Shown here piece by piece: positions 34,907 to 44,276 of a stretch of DNA of 59,169 bases; position 1 is the first letter of the stretch, and each line of letters starts with the position of its first letter. A program made the translations under genes and the position numbers. This DNA is from Bacteroides sp. (GTDB lineage Bacteria > Bacteroidota > Bacteroidia > Bacteroidales > Muribaculaceae): the NCBI GenBank assembly GCA_014802265.1, contig JAAVCP010000004.1, forward strand, positions 1 through 59,169. Reading direction: 5' to 3'. Below the pieces are notes generated by a model that was given only the letters and a program-made list of their open reading frames with translations, did no database searches and was not told the origin of the DNA.

Positions 34907-35809
34907 ATGAAAAAGTTATTTTCTAAGGAAGTAATCATCGGTGTCTCGGTGATTGTTGCGATTTTAATTCTCTTCATAGGCATTGACTATCTGAAGGGAA
35001 TAAATGTCTTCAAACCTGCTAATTACTACATGGCATCTTATGATAATGTGGCAGGTCTTGAAATATCGGCACCTGTCACTATCAATGGGTTTAAAGTGGG
35101 GCAGGTAAGGGAGATTAATTTCAATTATGAAAAGCCCGGCAAGATTGACGTAGTCCTGGCAGTTAATAAGTCGCTTCATATTCCGGAAGATTCAAGAGCT
35201 TCAATTGAAAGCACCCTTATGAGTGGTGCTTATGTTGAGATCCAGATGGGTAAGAGCAGCAAGATGATGGAAGTGGGAGGTACTCTCCAGGGGGTCACTA
35301 CTCCTGATATGATGGCAAATATCACTCAGAGTGTGCTTCCTGCTGTCGGTAGCCTTGTGCCTAAAGTTGATAGTCTGCTCACCAGTCTTAATACTCTCGT
35401 GTCTGACCCCGCTTTGCTGAAGGCTGTTCAGTCGCTCGGCAACGTGTCTGATAATATAAGCATTACTTCAGAGAGTTTAAAGAATGTAATGGGACGCCAA
35501 GTGCCTGCCCTTATAGGAAATGCCAATAAAGTGACAAATAATATTGACTCGCTGACGGCAAACCTTAATACACTTTCTGTGCAATTGAAGCAACTGCCCA
35601 TCTCTACATCTATTGACAATGTTAATGAACTTACAGCAAATCTTGCTAAGTTTTCAAGTCAGCTTAATGATCCTAACTCCAGTCTTGGGCTTCTCATGAA
35701 CGATGCGGAATTGTATAACAGAATTAATAGAGTTGCAGCTGATGTTGACTCTCTGCTTATTGACCTTCAAAAGAATCCAAAGCGTTATATAAGCATTAAA
35801 CTCCTCTGA
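34907..35809 (+). CDS. MlaD/MCE family protein
   Basis: The protein of about 300 residues has one N-terminal membrane anchor (VIIGVSVIVAILILFIGIDYL) and then an MCE domain with VTINGFKVGQVREINF and ASIESTLMSGAYVEIQMG. The C-terminal half is a long Asn/Ser/Leu helical region. It is the periplasmic substrate-binding part of a Mla-type lipid transport system that moves phospholipid between membranes. The ATPase and permease (MlaF, MlaE) are not in this window. I chose the ATG at 34907 (MKKLFSKE) over a GTG four codons upstream that overlaps the amidase stop. Confidence 0.9.
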   Translation: MKKLFSKEVIIGVSVIVAILILFIGIDYLKGINVFKPANYYMASYDNVAGLEISAPVTINGFKVGQVREINFNYEKPGKIDVVLAVNKSLHIPEDSRASIESTLMSGAYVEIQMGKSSKMMEVGGTLQGVTTPDMMANITQSVLPAVGSLVPKVDSLLTSLNTLVSDPALLKAVQSLGNVSDNISITSESLKNVMGRQVPALIGNANKVTNNIDSLTANLNTLSVQLKQLPISTSIDNVNELTANLAKFSSQLNDPNSSLGLLMNDAELYNRINRVAADVDSLLIDLQKNPKRYISIKLL

Positions 35810-35849
35810 AAAAACAGAGTAAGCGTAGCCAGATTGCCACAAAATATGG

Positions 35850-35894
35850 TTCAGAAAATCCTATATTAATTAGGATTTTCTGAATTTTTATTTA
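35850..35894 (+). terminator. terminator after MCE gene
   Basis: A 14-bp perfect stem (35850-35863 with 35871-35884) has a 7-nt loop and runs directly into TTTTTATTTA. Confidence 0.85.
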
Positions 35895-35969
35895 ATTGAT
35901 TCTCAAATTAATATCCAAAAACATAACTATTCAAATCAATTTGCTATTGTTTTTTTGATTTATTTGTCG

Positions 35970-35977
35970 TTATTTTG
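35970..35977 (+). promoter_or_regulatory. -7 box for dnaA
   Basis: TTATTTTG followed by CAC, with one mismatch to the consensus, leaves a leader of about 20 nt. No DnaA-box cluster was seen in the 190 bp upstream of dnaA. Confidence 0.4.
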
Positions 35978-36000
35978 CACTCCGGTTTACGAATATTATC

Positions 36001-37407
36001 ATGACGGAAGACTATAAAATAAAGTGGAACCGTTGCCTTGAAATTATCAAAGATAATATCGGGGAGACGAAGACCAAGACATGGTTCGCCTGTTCTTGGC
36101 CTATCAGTTATATAGGCAACACACTTACTTTGGAGATACCTTCCCGCTACTTCTACGATAAATATGAGGAAGACTACTATGCACTTCTGTCAAATACATT
36201 AAAAAAAGTCTATGGTCCTGCTGTCAGGTTAGAATATCAGACACGAATAATTCAGAATGACGACAGGTCGCAGGTAAAGATTCAGGGAACGCAGCAAAGT
36301 CTTGCTGTGAAAAATAAGTTTGTGCAGTCAATGCAAGCTCCGTCTCCTATGGGAAAGACCAATTCACCCAAGCAGCCTGATTTTGATCCACAGCTTAATG
36401 AGTCGCTTACTTTTGAGAATTATTGTGAGGGTGAGAGCAATCGGCTACCCTTGGCAATTGCCAGATATATAGCGAATAATCCCGGAAAGAATGACTTTAA
36501 TCCTTTTTTTCTCTATGGGGAAGTAGGAGTAGGGAAGACTCATCTTATACAAGCGATCGGAGTGAGGGTGAAGGAGCGGAATCCAAGGGCAAAAGTGTTG
36601 TTTGTCACTCTGAGACAGTTTCAGAACCTTATGGCTAATGCCACAATTCATAAGCAGATTCCGAGTTTCTTAAATTGGTTTCAACAAATGGACGTGCTCC
36701 TCATTGATGACCTTCAGGAGCTAAGTCATAAAGATGGCACTGCCAATGTGCTGTTCCCGATATTTAATCATCTTCACCAGAATGGTAAAGCACTGATATT
36801 CACTTGTGATCGTCCTCCGATAGAACTTGATGGAATTACCGATCGACTAATCGACCGCTTTAAGTGGGGTATAACAGAGCAGCTTCCGAAGCCGGATTTT
36901 GCTCTGAAAAAGAAGATTCTCCAATTTAAGGCTTCTAAGAACGGGCTTGACCTTCCGAGCGAAGTGATTGATTTCGTGGCAAGCCGTTCACATGGCTCAG
37001 TGCGTGAGCTTGAAGGAATTGTGATGGGCATACTTATGCGGTCAATTGAATTGAACAGTCCGATAACCCTCCAGTTGGCTCAGGATGTAATGCGTCACAC
37101 TATTAAGAAGGCAGAGGAAAAAACAATTAATTTTGATATGATTGTAGAGGCTACAGCTGAATTCTATCGTCTTAATCCCGATGTGATTTTCTCTAAAAGC
37201 AGGGTAAGAGACATAGCCGATGCCCGACAGGTCGTAATGTATCTGTGCCATAAACTTACATCATTGTCATCGTCAGCGATAGGACAGAAATTGAATCGCA
37301 GGCATGCAACGGTGCTTCACGGCATTTCCTCTATTAATGAACGGTTGCCATATACCAAGGAATTGGCTGCCGCAGTAGAAAAAATAGAAGAGGATCTCAG
37401 ACGCTGA
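36001..37407 (+). CDS. dnaA: chromosomal replication initiator DnaA
   Basis: The 468-residue protein has all four DnaA domains: an N-terminal DnaB/DiaA-binding domain (WNRCLEIIKDNIGETKTKTWF), a short variable linker, the AAA+ domain (Walker A YGEVGVGKTHLIQAIG, Walker B VLLIDDLQ) and the helix-turn-helix DNA-binding domain with the signature RRHATVLHGI. It opens oriC and loads the replicative helicase. The gene is not beside dnaN, recF or gyrB, as is usual in Bacteroidetes. A hairpin overlaps its stop codon. Confidence 0.97.
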   Translation: MTEDYKIKWNRCLEIIKDNIGETKTKTWFACSWPISYIGNTLTLEIPSRYFYDKYEEDYYALLSNTLKKVYGPAVRLEYQTRIIQNDDRSQVKIQGTQQSLAVKNKFVQSMQAPSPMGKTNSPKQPDFDPQLNESLTFENYCEGESNRLPLAIARYIANNPGKNDFNPFFLYGEVGVGKTHLIQAIGVRVKERNPRAKVLFVTLRQFQNLMANATIHKQIPSFLNWFQQMDVLLIDDLQELSHKDGTANVLFPIFNHLHQNGKALIFTCDRPPIELDGITDRLIDRFKWGITEQLPKPDFALKKKILQFKASKNGLDLPSEVIDFVASRSHGSVRELEGIVMGILMRSIELNSPITLQLAQDVMRHTIKKAEEKTINFDMIVEATAEFYRLNPDVIFSKSRVRDIADARQVVMYLCHKLTSLSSSAIGQKLNRRHATVLHGISSINERLPYTKELAAAVEKIEEDLRR

Positions 37408-37422
37408 GACCCTCTTCTATTT
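37382..37422. terminator. bidirectional terminator built from both coding ends
   Basis: Arms 37382-37400 and 37404-37422 pair over 18 of 19 positions (one A-C mismatch) around a 3-nt loop. The stem contains the dnaA stop codon (37405-37407), and its right edge reaches into the TAA stop of the convergent TPR gene (37421-37423). The arms give A-rich and T-rich flanks in both directions. Confidence 0.75.
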
Positions 37423-39619
37423 AGCTATTTGCATCATATTTCACTTTGTCAATCAGGAGGCGTATTTCAGCAGGTTGCTTACCTGATTTCTCCAACATAT
37501 CCATGTCTCCAAGCATTTCTTTCTCGAATGTTTCGATATTGCCACCCGGGCGTGTGATGCTTTTGGTATAGTTCTCAACTCCCTTTTTTATATTTCCCGA
37601 TAGGTAGTAGGCATGTCCGAGATTAATAAAATCTGCCTGCGTGGCTTCTGGAAGCAAAGTTATTCTATCATAATAACTAATACTTTTTTCCATATTGCCA
37701 TTGAGGAGTTCACCCCATGCGATAGCCCTGAGGGTAGCCGGTTTGCCGGGCTTAAGATAATCAGCATGATAAAAATGTGACATGGCTTCCTTCAGGTTGC
37801 CTGCCTCAAGCAGACAATTACCCGCACTCATTTGCAAACTGTAGTTGTCAGGAGTAGAAATAAGAGCTTTGGTATAATATTCCGAGGCTTCATCAAATCG
37901 GTTGAGTAGTCGGTTGCAAAGAGCGAGTTTCTTTACAAGCCATTGACTGTCAGGATTAAGCAACTCGGCTTTCTTATACCATGTGATTGCCTGTTCAATA
38001 TTCTGGAGGGAGTTATAGCAGTAACCGATTTTCTCCCAACGAAGAGGATCGGCACCCATCGCAGAATCTTGTCGCAGAAGAATCGGAAGCGCCTCTGCGT
38101 AATAACCACGCTTGAAATAGAATTCCCCTACAAGATTTAATATCTCCTCATCATCAAGCACCTCAGCCACAATTGGCAGATTCATGAAATCAAGGGGCTT
38201 GGCAAAAGGATCATAAAATTCATTTCGCTTGGGATAGAGTTTGAAAAAGCGGTAAATGTCGCGCATGTATAGCGTTACTTCAGCGTCAAAAACAGGAAGA
38301 CTTGATTTTAGACGTTTATCTGCCAAAGCCTCCTTTAGCTGTGCCATTTGCTCACCCATTTTCCCAGTCATCATTTTACGTTGCGCTTCAGGCATCGTGG
38401 CAAGTGACAAGGCAAAAGAATATTTATCGGAGTCACAAATTACACCCTGCATCTCAAGAAGTAAGGACATGCCTTCAAGTATGTCGGCATTAAGACTTTG
38501 AATCTCAGAGTGAGAAATAGAGAAGGGTAAAAACCAGTTGCTTACAGTATTAAAGAAAGGATAACCTTTCAGATTGGAAAACGCCATCATCATTACGTCA
38601 CCCCCGTCCATCTGCATCTCTGTCAGTTCCTTTAACTTGTCTCCCAGTCCGTTACGGCTTAGAAGCTCTTCCCATTCGGGATTCACATCAAGCATCTCCA
38701 AATCAGCTTCACTGGTAATATCTTTGAGTCGGCTTAACATTTCGGGACGAAGTTTCATCAGCTCAGGGAGCACTTCATTTTGCATCTTTGAAGAGATTCG
38801 CTGGGTATCGCGTGAGCGGATCACATTCATGATTACCTCTCTTAGACGGCGATAGGTTATAATGGAATCCTTCCAAAGTGTAAGGCGTGCATTCAATTTC
38901 TTGTCTTGTTTCACTCTATTGGGATGAGCTGCAATAATGAGTGTTATAGCCACAAGCACACGGGCTGTGAGCCTCTCATCAGCATCCGTGTCATAAATAT
39001 CTATTAAGGTAAGTAGGGCGTTGCGGTCATAGTATGTCAGATTTCCAAGAAGAAGGGCGGAAATAATCTGTGATTTTGCCTCAAAAGGGAAATCTGGCGA
39101 TGATATTGCATTTTTAAGCTGCTTATATTCTTCCGCAGAAGAGCCATACATGGTCCAGATGTAGGAGAAGAGTGATGACAATGCGGTGTCGGCATCTTTG
39201 ATTATTGAAAGAGAACCCTCTGTGCCGGCAGCAAGAAGTGCTTTGGAATGTGCTGCCCTGTAGTCTTCCAGATGCTGGTTCAGAGTAGATTTGCGTAGAT
39301 TCTCAAACCTGCGGGTAGCGGAGTATACATTTGGGCTGTCAATCATGGTCTTGTTCCTCTCAATAGAGTCATTGACCATATGCAGCTGCTCAATGATGTC
39401 AGAAATCATGGCATCTCTTCCAATGTCGTTATAACCCTCCACCATATAGTGGATCATATATTTATAAGTCTCTTCAAGAGTGTTCAGCTTGTCTTGAAGG
39501 AGCGGATTATTTTGAGTGGATAGTTGTCTTCTCAACAGTTTAAAAGTCTCGTGAAGATTAGACGTGTCGAGAAGATGATCAATCTTTTCGTGGAGTGAGG
39601 CGGTTTTATCTGATGCCAT
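37421..39619 (-). CDS. tetratricopeptide-repeat protein
   Basis: The 732-residue protein has no signal peptide and should be cytosolic. About 450 helical residues come first with no recognised domain. The C-terminal 250 residues carry several TPR units (for example YYAEALPILLRQDSAMG, AITWYKKAELLNPDSQW, ASEYYTKALISTPDNYS, AMSHFYHADYLKPGKPA). TPRs mediate protein binding, so a scaffold or adaptor role is likely. The N-terminal part is rich in short helices like a HEAT or coiled scaffold. It has no partner gene, being flanked by dnaA and a DUF4293 gene. Function unknown. Confidence 0.85.
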   Translation of the reverse strand: MASDKTASLHEKIDHLLDTSNLHETFKLLRRQLSTQNNPLLQDKLNTLEETYKYMIHYMVEGYNDIGRDAMISDIIEQLHMVNDSIERNKTMIDSPNVYSATRRFENLRKSTLNQHLEDYRAAHSKALLAAGTEGSLSIIKDADTALSSLFSYIWTMYGSSAEEYKQLKNAISSPDFPFEAKSQIISALLLGNLTYYDRNALLTLIDIYDTDADERLTARVLVAITLIIAAHPNRVKQDKKLNARLTLWKDSIITYRRLREVIMNVIRSRDTQRISSKMQNEVLPELMKLRPEMLSRLKDITSEADLEMLDVNPEWEELLSRNGLGDKLKELTEMQMDGGDVMMMAFSNLKGYPFFNTVSNWFLPFSISHSEIQSLNADILEGMSLLLEMQGVICDSDKYSFALSLATMPEAQRKMMTGKMGEQMAQLKEALADKRLKSSLPVFDAEVTLYMRDIYRFFKLYPKRNEFYDPFAKPLDFMNLPIVAEVLDDEEILNLVGEFYFKRGYYAEALPILLRQDSAMGADPLRWEKIGYCYNSLQNIEQAITWYKKAELLNPDSQWLVKKLALCNRLLNRFDEASEYYTKALISTPDNYSLQMSAGNCLLEAGNLKEAMSHFYHADYLKPGKPATLRAIAWGELLNGNMEKSISYYDRITLLPEATQADFINLGHAYYLSGNIKKGVENYTKSITRPGGNIETFEKEMLGDMDMLEKSGKQPAEIRLLIDKVKYDANS

Positions 39620-39803
39620 ATATTCCTTATTTTATAATTATCTTATTTTAATAATGTTTTGTAAAATTTAGACGTTATGTCAGTGGGAGAGGTTTATGTC
39701 TCTCTACTTATTTACAACAAATATAATGCCGAAAAAGTGCATCTATATTAAAAATCATACAATCTTTTTAATAATCCTGGGCAATGCTTTCATATTTTTT
39801 TGT

Positions 39804-39811
39804 TAATTTTG
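39804..39811 (+). promoter_or_regulatory. -7 box for DUF4293 gene
   Basis: TAATTTTG followed by CC, 48 bp ahead of the ATG. The rest of 39620-39859 shows nothing else of note. Confidence 0.5.
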
Positions 39812-39859
39812 CCCTCATAACTAAATTAAATAAAAATATCTTACTAAAACCGAATAGAA

Positions 39860-40327
39860 ATGGTAATACAACGTTTGCAATCGCTTCTTCTGCTGGTGGC
39901 AGCCGCCGTAATGGGCTGCTTCACTTTTTGCTCAATTGCTCAGATTCAGACAACAGATTTCACTTTTAATTTCACAAGCCTGGGTTTCTATCAGGAAGGT
40001 ATCCCAACTGACGGGGTAACTGACTCTGTAATCCATACCTGGTATTTTTTTGCTCTCTCTCTTACCACTACTTTACTCCTTCTTATCGATATTTTCCTTT
40101 TTAAGAATCTCCCCTTGCAAAAGAAAGTATGCATAGTGGCTATAATGCTTACCGTGGCTTCTGTTGTCACTTGTGGTTGTCTTGCCTACAATATGGCAGG
40201 AAATGGTTTTATAACCTGGTCACCTCTGGTGTGCGCTCCCTTCCTTGCGATAATAGCCTCTATCATGGCATGGAACTGTATGCAACGCGATTATAACACT
40301 CTAAAGGCAGTAGACAGAATCCGCTAA
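39860..40327 (+). CDS. DUF4293 membrane protein
   Basis: The 155-residue protein has four predicted membrane helices (about 5-25, 62-84, 90-112, 118-140). The N-terminus VIQRLQSLLLLVAA is characteristic of DUF4293, a family found in Bacteroidetes with no assigned function. The loop between helices 1 and 2 is likely periplasmic. Monocistronic and followed by proS. Confidence 0.88.
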   Translation: MVIQRLQSLLLLVAAAVMGCFTFCSIAQIQTTDFTFNFTSLGFYQEGIPTDGVTDSVIHTWYFFALSLTTTLLLLIDIFLFKNLPLQKKVCIVAIMLTVASVVTCGCLAYNMAGNGFITWSPLVCAPFLAIIASIMAWNCMQRDYNTLKAVDRIR

Positions 40328-40341
40328 AATATTTATTTGAT

Positions 40342-40375
40342 TTTGAGATTATATCATAAATTTTTTATAATTTTG
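40342..40375 (+). promoter_or_regulatory. promoter for proS
   Basis: TTTG (40342-40345), 22 bp, TAATTTTG (40368-40375). The spacing is slightly long. The leader is about 120 nt, and its last part (GAATATTATC before the ATG) is identical to that of dnaA. Confidence 0.5.
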
Positions 40376-40500
40376 TAATCAAATTTAATTAATTGGACTT
40401 AGACCTGTAATTACGTATCTTTTTAGACTGAAAAAGATTGTTTTTTAGATAAAAGTAAACGGAATTTCACCCAGTCCTGGTCCGGCTTGTGAATATTATC

Positions 40501-41982
40501 ATGGCAAAAGAATTAAAAGATCTGACAAAGCGTAGTGAAGACTACTCAAAATGGTATAATGAACTTGTTGTCAAGGCTGACTTAGCAGAGCAGAGTGCTG
40601 TGCGCGGCTGTATGGTCATCAAGCCTTATGGATATGCTATATGGGAAAAGATGCAGCAGACCCTTGACAATATGTTTAAGGAGACAGGGGTACAGAATGC
40701 CTATTTCCCTCTTCTCATCCCGAAATCTTTCCTTTGTCGTGAGGCAGAGCATGTGGAGGGATTTGCCAAAGAATGCGCGGTAGTTACACATTATCGTCTT
40801 AAAAATGATCCTGACGGTAAAGGTGTGATTGTTGATCCTGCTGCTCGCCTTGAGGAGGAACTTATTGTGCGCCCAACATCAGAAACAATTATTTGGGGCA
40901 CTTATAAAAACTGGATACATAGCTATCGTGATCTTCCTCTCCTTATTAATCAGTGGGCAAATGTCATGAGATGGGAAATGCGCACTCGCATGTTCCTGCG
41001 CACTTCCGAATTTCTGTGGCAGGAAGGTCATTGCGCACATGCCACCGCTGAGGAGTCGGAGGCACGCACTGTCCAGATGATAAACGTATATGCGGATTTT
41101 GCTGAGAAATATATGGCAATGCCTGTAATAAAAGGTGTGAAGTCTGCTAACGAGCGTTTTGCCGGCGCCCTAAATACCTATACTATTGAGGCAATGATGC
41201 AAGACGGTAAGGCTTTACAGTCAGGCACCTCTCATAATCTCGGTCAGAACTTTGCAAAGGCTTTTGATGTGACCTTCATGAACAAGGATAACAAGCCGGA
41301 ACTCGTGTGGGCTAATTCCTGGGGTGTCTCTACTCGATTGATGGGTGCCCTTATTATGACTCATTCTGACGACAACGGATTGGTTCTTCCTCCTCATCTT
41401 GCTCCTATCCAAGTGGTGATTGTTCCTATATATAAGAATAATGATCAGCTTGCTGAGATATCAAAAGCTGTTGAGCCTATAGTAAAGAACCTGAAAGCCC
41501 TTGGTGTGAGCGTCAAATATGATGATGCCGACAATCGTCGCCCAGGATTTAAGTTTGCAGACTATGAGCTTAAGGGTGTGCCTGTGCGTCTGGCAATCGG
41601 TGCCCGCGACCTTGAGAACGGTACTGTGGAACTGATGCGCCGCGACACCCTTGAAAAAGAGACTGTGTCTCTCGAAGGTATTGAGAATCGCATTGTGAAC
41701 GAGCTGGAAGACATTCAGAAGAGTCTGTTTAATCGTGCGCTCAAGCTCCGCGAGGAACACACCTATAAGGTTGACTCTTACGATGAGTTTAAGGAGAAAA
41801 TTGAGAACGGCGGCTTCTTCCTCTGTCATTGGGATGGCACACCAGAAACTGAGGAAAAGATTAAGGAAGAAACAAAGGCTACCATTCGTTGCATCCCTCT
41901 TGACAGTGAAGAGGAAGAGGGCGTAGATATGGTATCCGGTAAACCCTCTAAACGTCGTGTGATTTTTGCTCGCGCTTATTGA
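40501..41982 (+). CDS. proS: prolyl-tRNA synthetase
   Basis: The 493-residue class II synthetase is of the short ProS type without the inserted editing domain. It shows motif 2 ([18 protein letters not shown]), the TSETIIW motif, the motif 3 region, and [14 protein letters not shown]. The C-terminal extra domain ends in the tyrosine typical of this group (RVIFARAY). It charges tRNA-Pro. I chose the ATG at 40501 ([19 protein letters not shown]); a GTG four codons upstream is unlikely. Confidence 0.97.
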   Translation: MAKELKDLTKRSEDYSKWYNELVVKADLAEQSAVRGCMVIKPYGYAIWEKMQQTLDNMFKETGVQNAYFPLLIPKSFLCREAEHVEGFAKECAVVTHYRLKNDPDGKGVIVDPAARLEEELIVRPTSETIIWGTYKNWIHSYRDLPLLINQWANVMRWEMRTRMFLRTSEFLWQEGHCAHATAEESEARTVQMINVYADFAEKYMAMPVIKGVKSANERFAGALNTYTIEAMMQDGKALQSGTSHNLGQNFAKAFDVTFMNKDNKPELVWANSWGVSTRLMGALIMTHSDDNGLVLPPHLAPIQVVIVPIYKNNDQLAEISKAVEPIVKNLKALGVSVKYDDADNRRPGFKFADYELKGVPVRLAIGARDLENGTVELMRRDTLEKETVSLEGIENRIVNELEDIQKSLFNRALKLREEHTYKVDSYDEFKEKIENGGFFLCHWDGTPETEEKIKEETKATIRCIPLDSEEEEGVDMVSGKPSKRRVIFARAY

Positions 41983-42007
41983 TGCGTTTTGCAAAACCAT
42001 TTTACCA

Positions 42008-42015
42008 TATTTTTG
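42008..42015 (+). promoter_or_regulatory. possible -7 box for DPP IV gene
   Basis: TATTTTTG fits TAnnTTTG and ends 11 bp before the ATG at 42027. The gene may also be read through from proS, 44 bp upstream. Confidence 0.4.
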
Positions 42016-42026
42016 AATTTACGAAA

Positions 42027-44213
42027 ATGAAACCTATAAATCAGATTCTGCTTAACGCAACCCTTATCTTTTCTGCCGGTATTGTCTATGCCGCACCGCT
42101 CTCCGTGGAAGACTATTGCGATCCCACCACGGCTGCCCCTGCTGCGGTGAAAGACATGACTCCATTGGCTGATGGAGTTAGCTATGCTGCCATAAGTGAC
42201 GACGGCAATGCCATTGAGACGTTTAGCTATAAGACAGGTAAAAAGACCGGTGAACTTTTCAGCATTGCCGGAGTGAAGGGGGAGCTTAAGATTTCTGATT
42301 TTGAGGGGTATCAGATCAGCGACAACGGTAGAAAAATATTATTGTGGAACAATAGTCAGAAAATCTATCGTCACAGCTTTACGGCTGATTATTATGTATA
42401 TGACACGATGCGGTCCACTCTTGCCCGTGTGAGCGGGAATGGTCCGCAGCGTGCTGCAACAATGTCGCATGACGGACGCTTGGTAGCTTATGTCCGTGAT
42501 AACAATATCTATATATCAAACATCGACTATCAGACAGACAATGCCGTCACAAAAGACGGTGAGGTCAACAAGATAATCTACGGTATTCCCGATTGGAGTT
42601 ATGAGGAGGAGTTTGGTGTGCTTAATACCATGTGCTGGAGTGGAGATGACAGTGTTTTGGCTTTTATGCGTTTTGACGAGTCTCACGTGCCGGAATATTC
42701 CTTCGATAATTACCGTGGGTACTGTGATCCTAATCCTACCGGTGATCTTTATCCTGAAGCCTACACCTATAAGTATCCTCTTGCCGGGGTGCCGAATTCT
42801 GTGGTGAGTGTACATGCATATCATGTTGATAATCGTGTCACTAAAAAAATGGATCTTCCGATTTCAGAGTCTGATTATGTCCCATCGATAGCATTCAACG
42901 GGCAGGGTGACAGGTTGATGGTTATGATTCTTAACCACGATCAGAATCAGCTTCGTCTTTTCAATGTGAATCCCGGTTCCACTGTGGGGAAGCAGATTCT
43001 CACGGAGACTTCAGAAACATGGCTCAGTCCGTCGGCTTACCAGATGCTTGATTATGGTGCCTCTGATTTTGTAATCGGAAGTGAGCGCGATGGTCATCGT
43101 CATCTTTATCTCTATGATTACAATGGGACATTAAAACGCAGATTGACAAAGGGTGACTTTAATGTGACCGCATATTATGGACGTGATTCCCGTATTGGTA
43201 CCCATTATATGCAGACCACTTCTCTTGGAGCGATAAATAGAAATATTGCCGCTGTTGATGCCAAGGGGGGATTCAGGCTGCTTAATAAGGAAGAGGGTAC
43301 CGCTGCTGCCACTTTCAGCAAGAATTTCGATTATTATCTGATGAGCCACAGCAGTGCCACTCAGGTGCCACAATATCGACTTTACAGCGTAAAATCCGGT
43401 AAACTTGCAGATATAGAGCTTAATCAGGCGTATGCTTCCAAATATGCGGACGCTCCAAAGATGGAGTTCCTTAAAGTTAAAAATGATGAGGGGAAAGAAA
43501 TGAATGCCTTCATTATTAAACCTACAGGCTTTTCCGAGTCTAAGAAATATCCGCTGCTAATGTATCAGTATAATGGTCCCGAATCTCAGGAGGTTCTTAA
43601 CAAGTGGAGAATGGAGGGTATTTTCTACATAGCGTCACAAGGTTATGTGGTGGCTTGTGTCGACGGACGTGGCACCGGTAACCGTGACACTGCATGGAGC
43701 CGCTGTGTTTATAAGAATCTTGGAGACCTTGAGACAAAAGATCAGCTTGCGGGTGCTAAATATTTTGCGTCGTTGCCATATATTGACGCTGCCCGCACTG
43801 CATGTTTTGGCTGGAGCTACGGCGGATATATGACTCTTATGGAACTTGGCAACCCGGGCTGTCGGTTTAAGGCAGGGGTGGCGATGGCTGCTGTAACCGA
43901 CTGGCGTTTCTACGACGCGATATATACGGAGAGATTTATGTTGACTCCCTCTCAGAATTCTGCCGGATATGATAAGTCGTCAGCCCTCAGATACTCTCCG
44001 GGTGTGAAAGGGCGCCTCCTTATAATGTCAGGCACCAGTGATGATAATGTGCATTTCTACAATACTCTTAAATATGCTTCTAAATTTAATTCAGAAGGAG
44101 GCATATTTGACATGATGGCTTATGCCGGATTTGAACACAGCCTGAGAATGTGTAATGCCAGGGTTCAGCTGTTTAGGAAAATTGTGGATTTTCTTGACCT
44201 GAATGTAAAATAA
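42027..44213 (+). CDS. dipeptidyl peptidase IV (S9 family)
   Basis: The 728-residue protein has a signal peptide (ends near VYA-AP). The N-terminal beta-propeller contains DWSYEEEFGV, whose glutamates hold the substrate N-terminus in DPP IV. The hydrolase domain has GWSYGGY (Ser597), GTSDDNVHF (Asp672) and GFEHSLR (His704). It removes X-Pro or X-Ala dipeptides from peptide N-termini in the periplasm. I chose the ATG at 42027 since the signal peptide starts there; the upstream in-frame ATG lies within the proS end. Confidence 0.93.
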   Translation: MKPINQILLNATLIFSAGIVYAAPLSVEDYCDPTTAAPAAVKDMTPLADGVSYAAISDDGNAIETFSYKTGKKTGELFSIAGVKGELKISDFEGYQISDNGRKILLWNNSQKIYRHSFTADYYVYDTMRSTLARVSGNGPQRAATMSHDGRLVAYVRDNNIYISNIDYQTDNAVTKDGEVNKIIYGIPDWSYEEEFGVLNTMCWSGDDSVLAFMRFDESHVPEYSFDNYRGYCDPNPTGDLYPEAYTYKYPLAGVPNSVVSVHAYHVDNRVTKKMDLPISESDYVPSIAFNGQGDRLMVMILNHDQNQLRLFNVNPGSTVGKQILTETSETWLSPSAYQMLDYGASDFVIGSERDGHRHLYLYDYNGTLKRRLTKGDFNVTAYYGRDSRIGTHYMQTTSLGAINRNIAAVDAKGGFRLLNKEEGTAAATFSKNFDYYLMSHSSATQVPQYRLYSVKSGKLADIELNQAYASKYADAPKMEFLKVKNDEGKEMNAFIIKPTGFSESKKYPLLMYQYNGPESQEVLNKWRMEGIFYIASQGYVVACVDGRGTGNRDTAWSRCVYKNLGDLETKDQLAGAKYFASLPYIDAARTACFGWSYGGYMTLMELGNPGCRFKAGVAMAAVTDWRFYDAIYTERFMLTPSQNSAGYDKSSALRYSPGVKGRLLIMSGTSDDNVHFYNTLKYASKFNSEGGIFDMMAYAGFEHSLRMCNARVQLFRKIVDFLDLNVK

Positions 44214-44276
44214 ATATGTGACTCATGGTCTTTTTCTGACCGAAGTCGAATTTCAAAATATCAAACCGGATTTAGA

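Noticed and set aside
35810..36000. Origin of replication next to dnaA
   Set aside because: No cluster of DnaA boxes and no clear AT-rich unwinding element beyond a terminator and promoter. GC-skew over the genome would be needed.
41461..42000. 179-codon minus-strand frame opposite proS
   Set aside because: Antisense to the conserved end of prolyl-tRNA synthetase, with no promoter or family.
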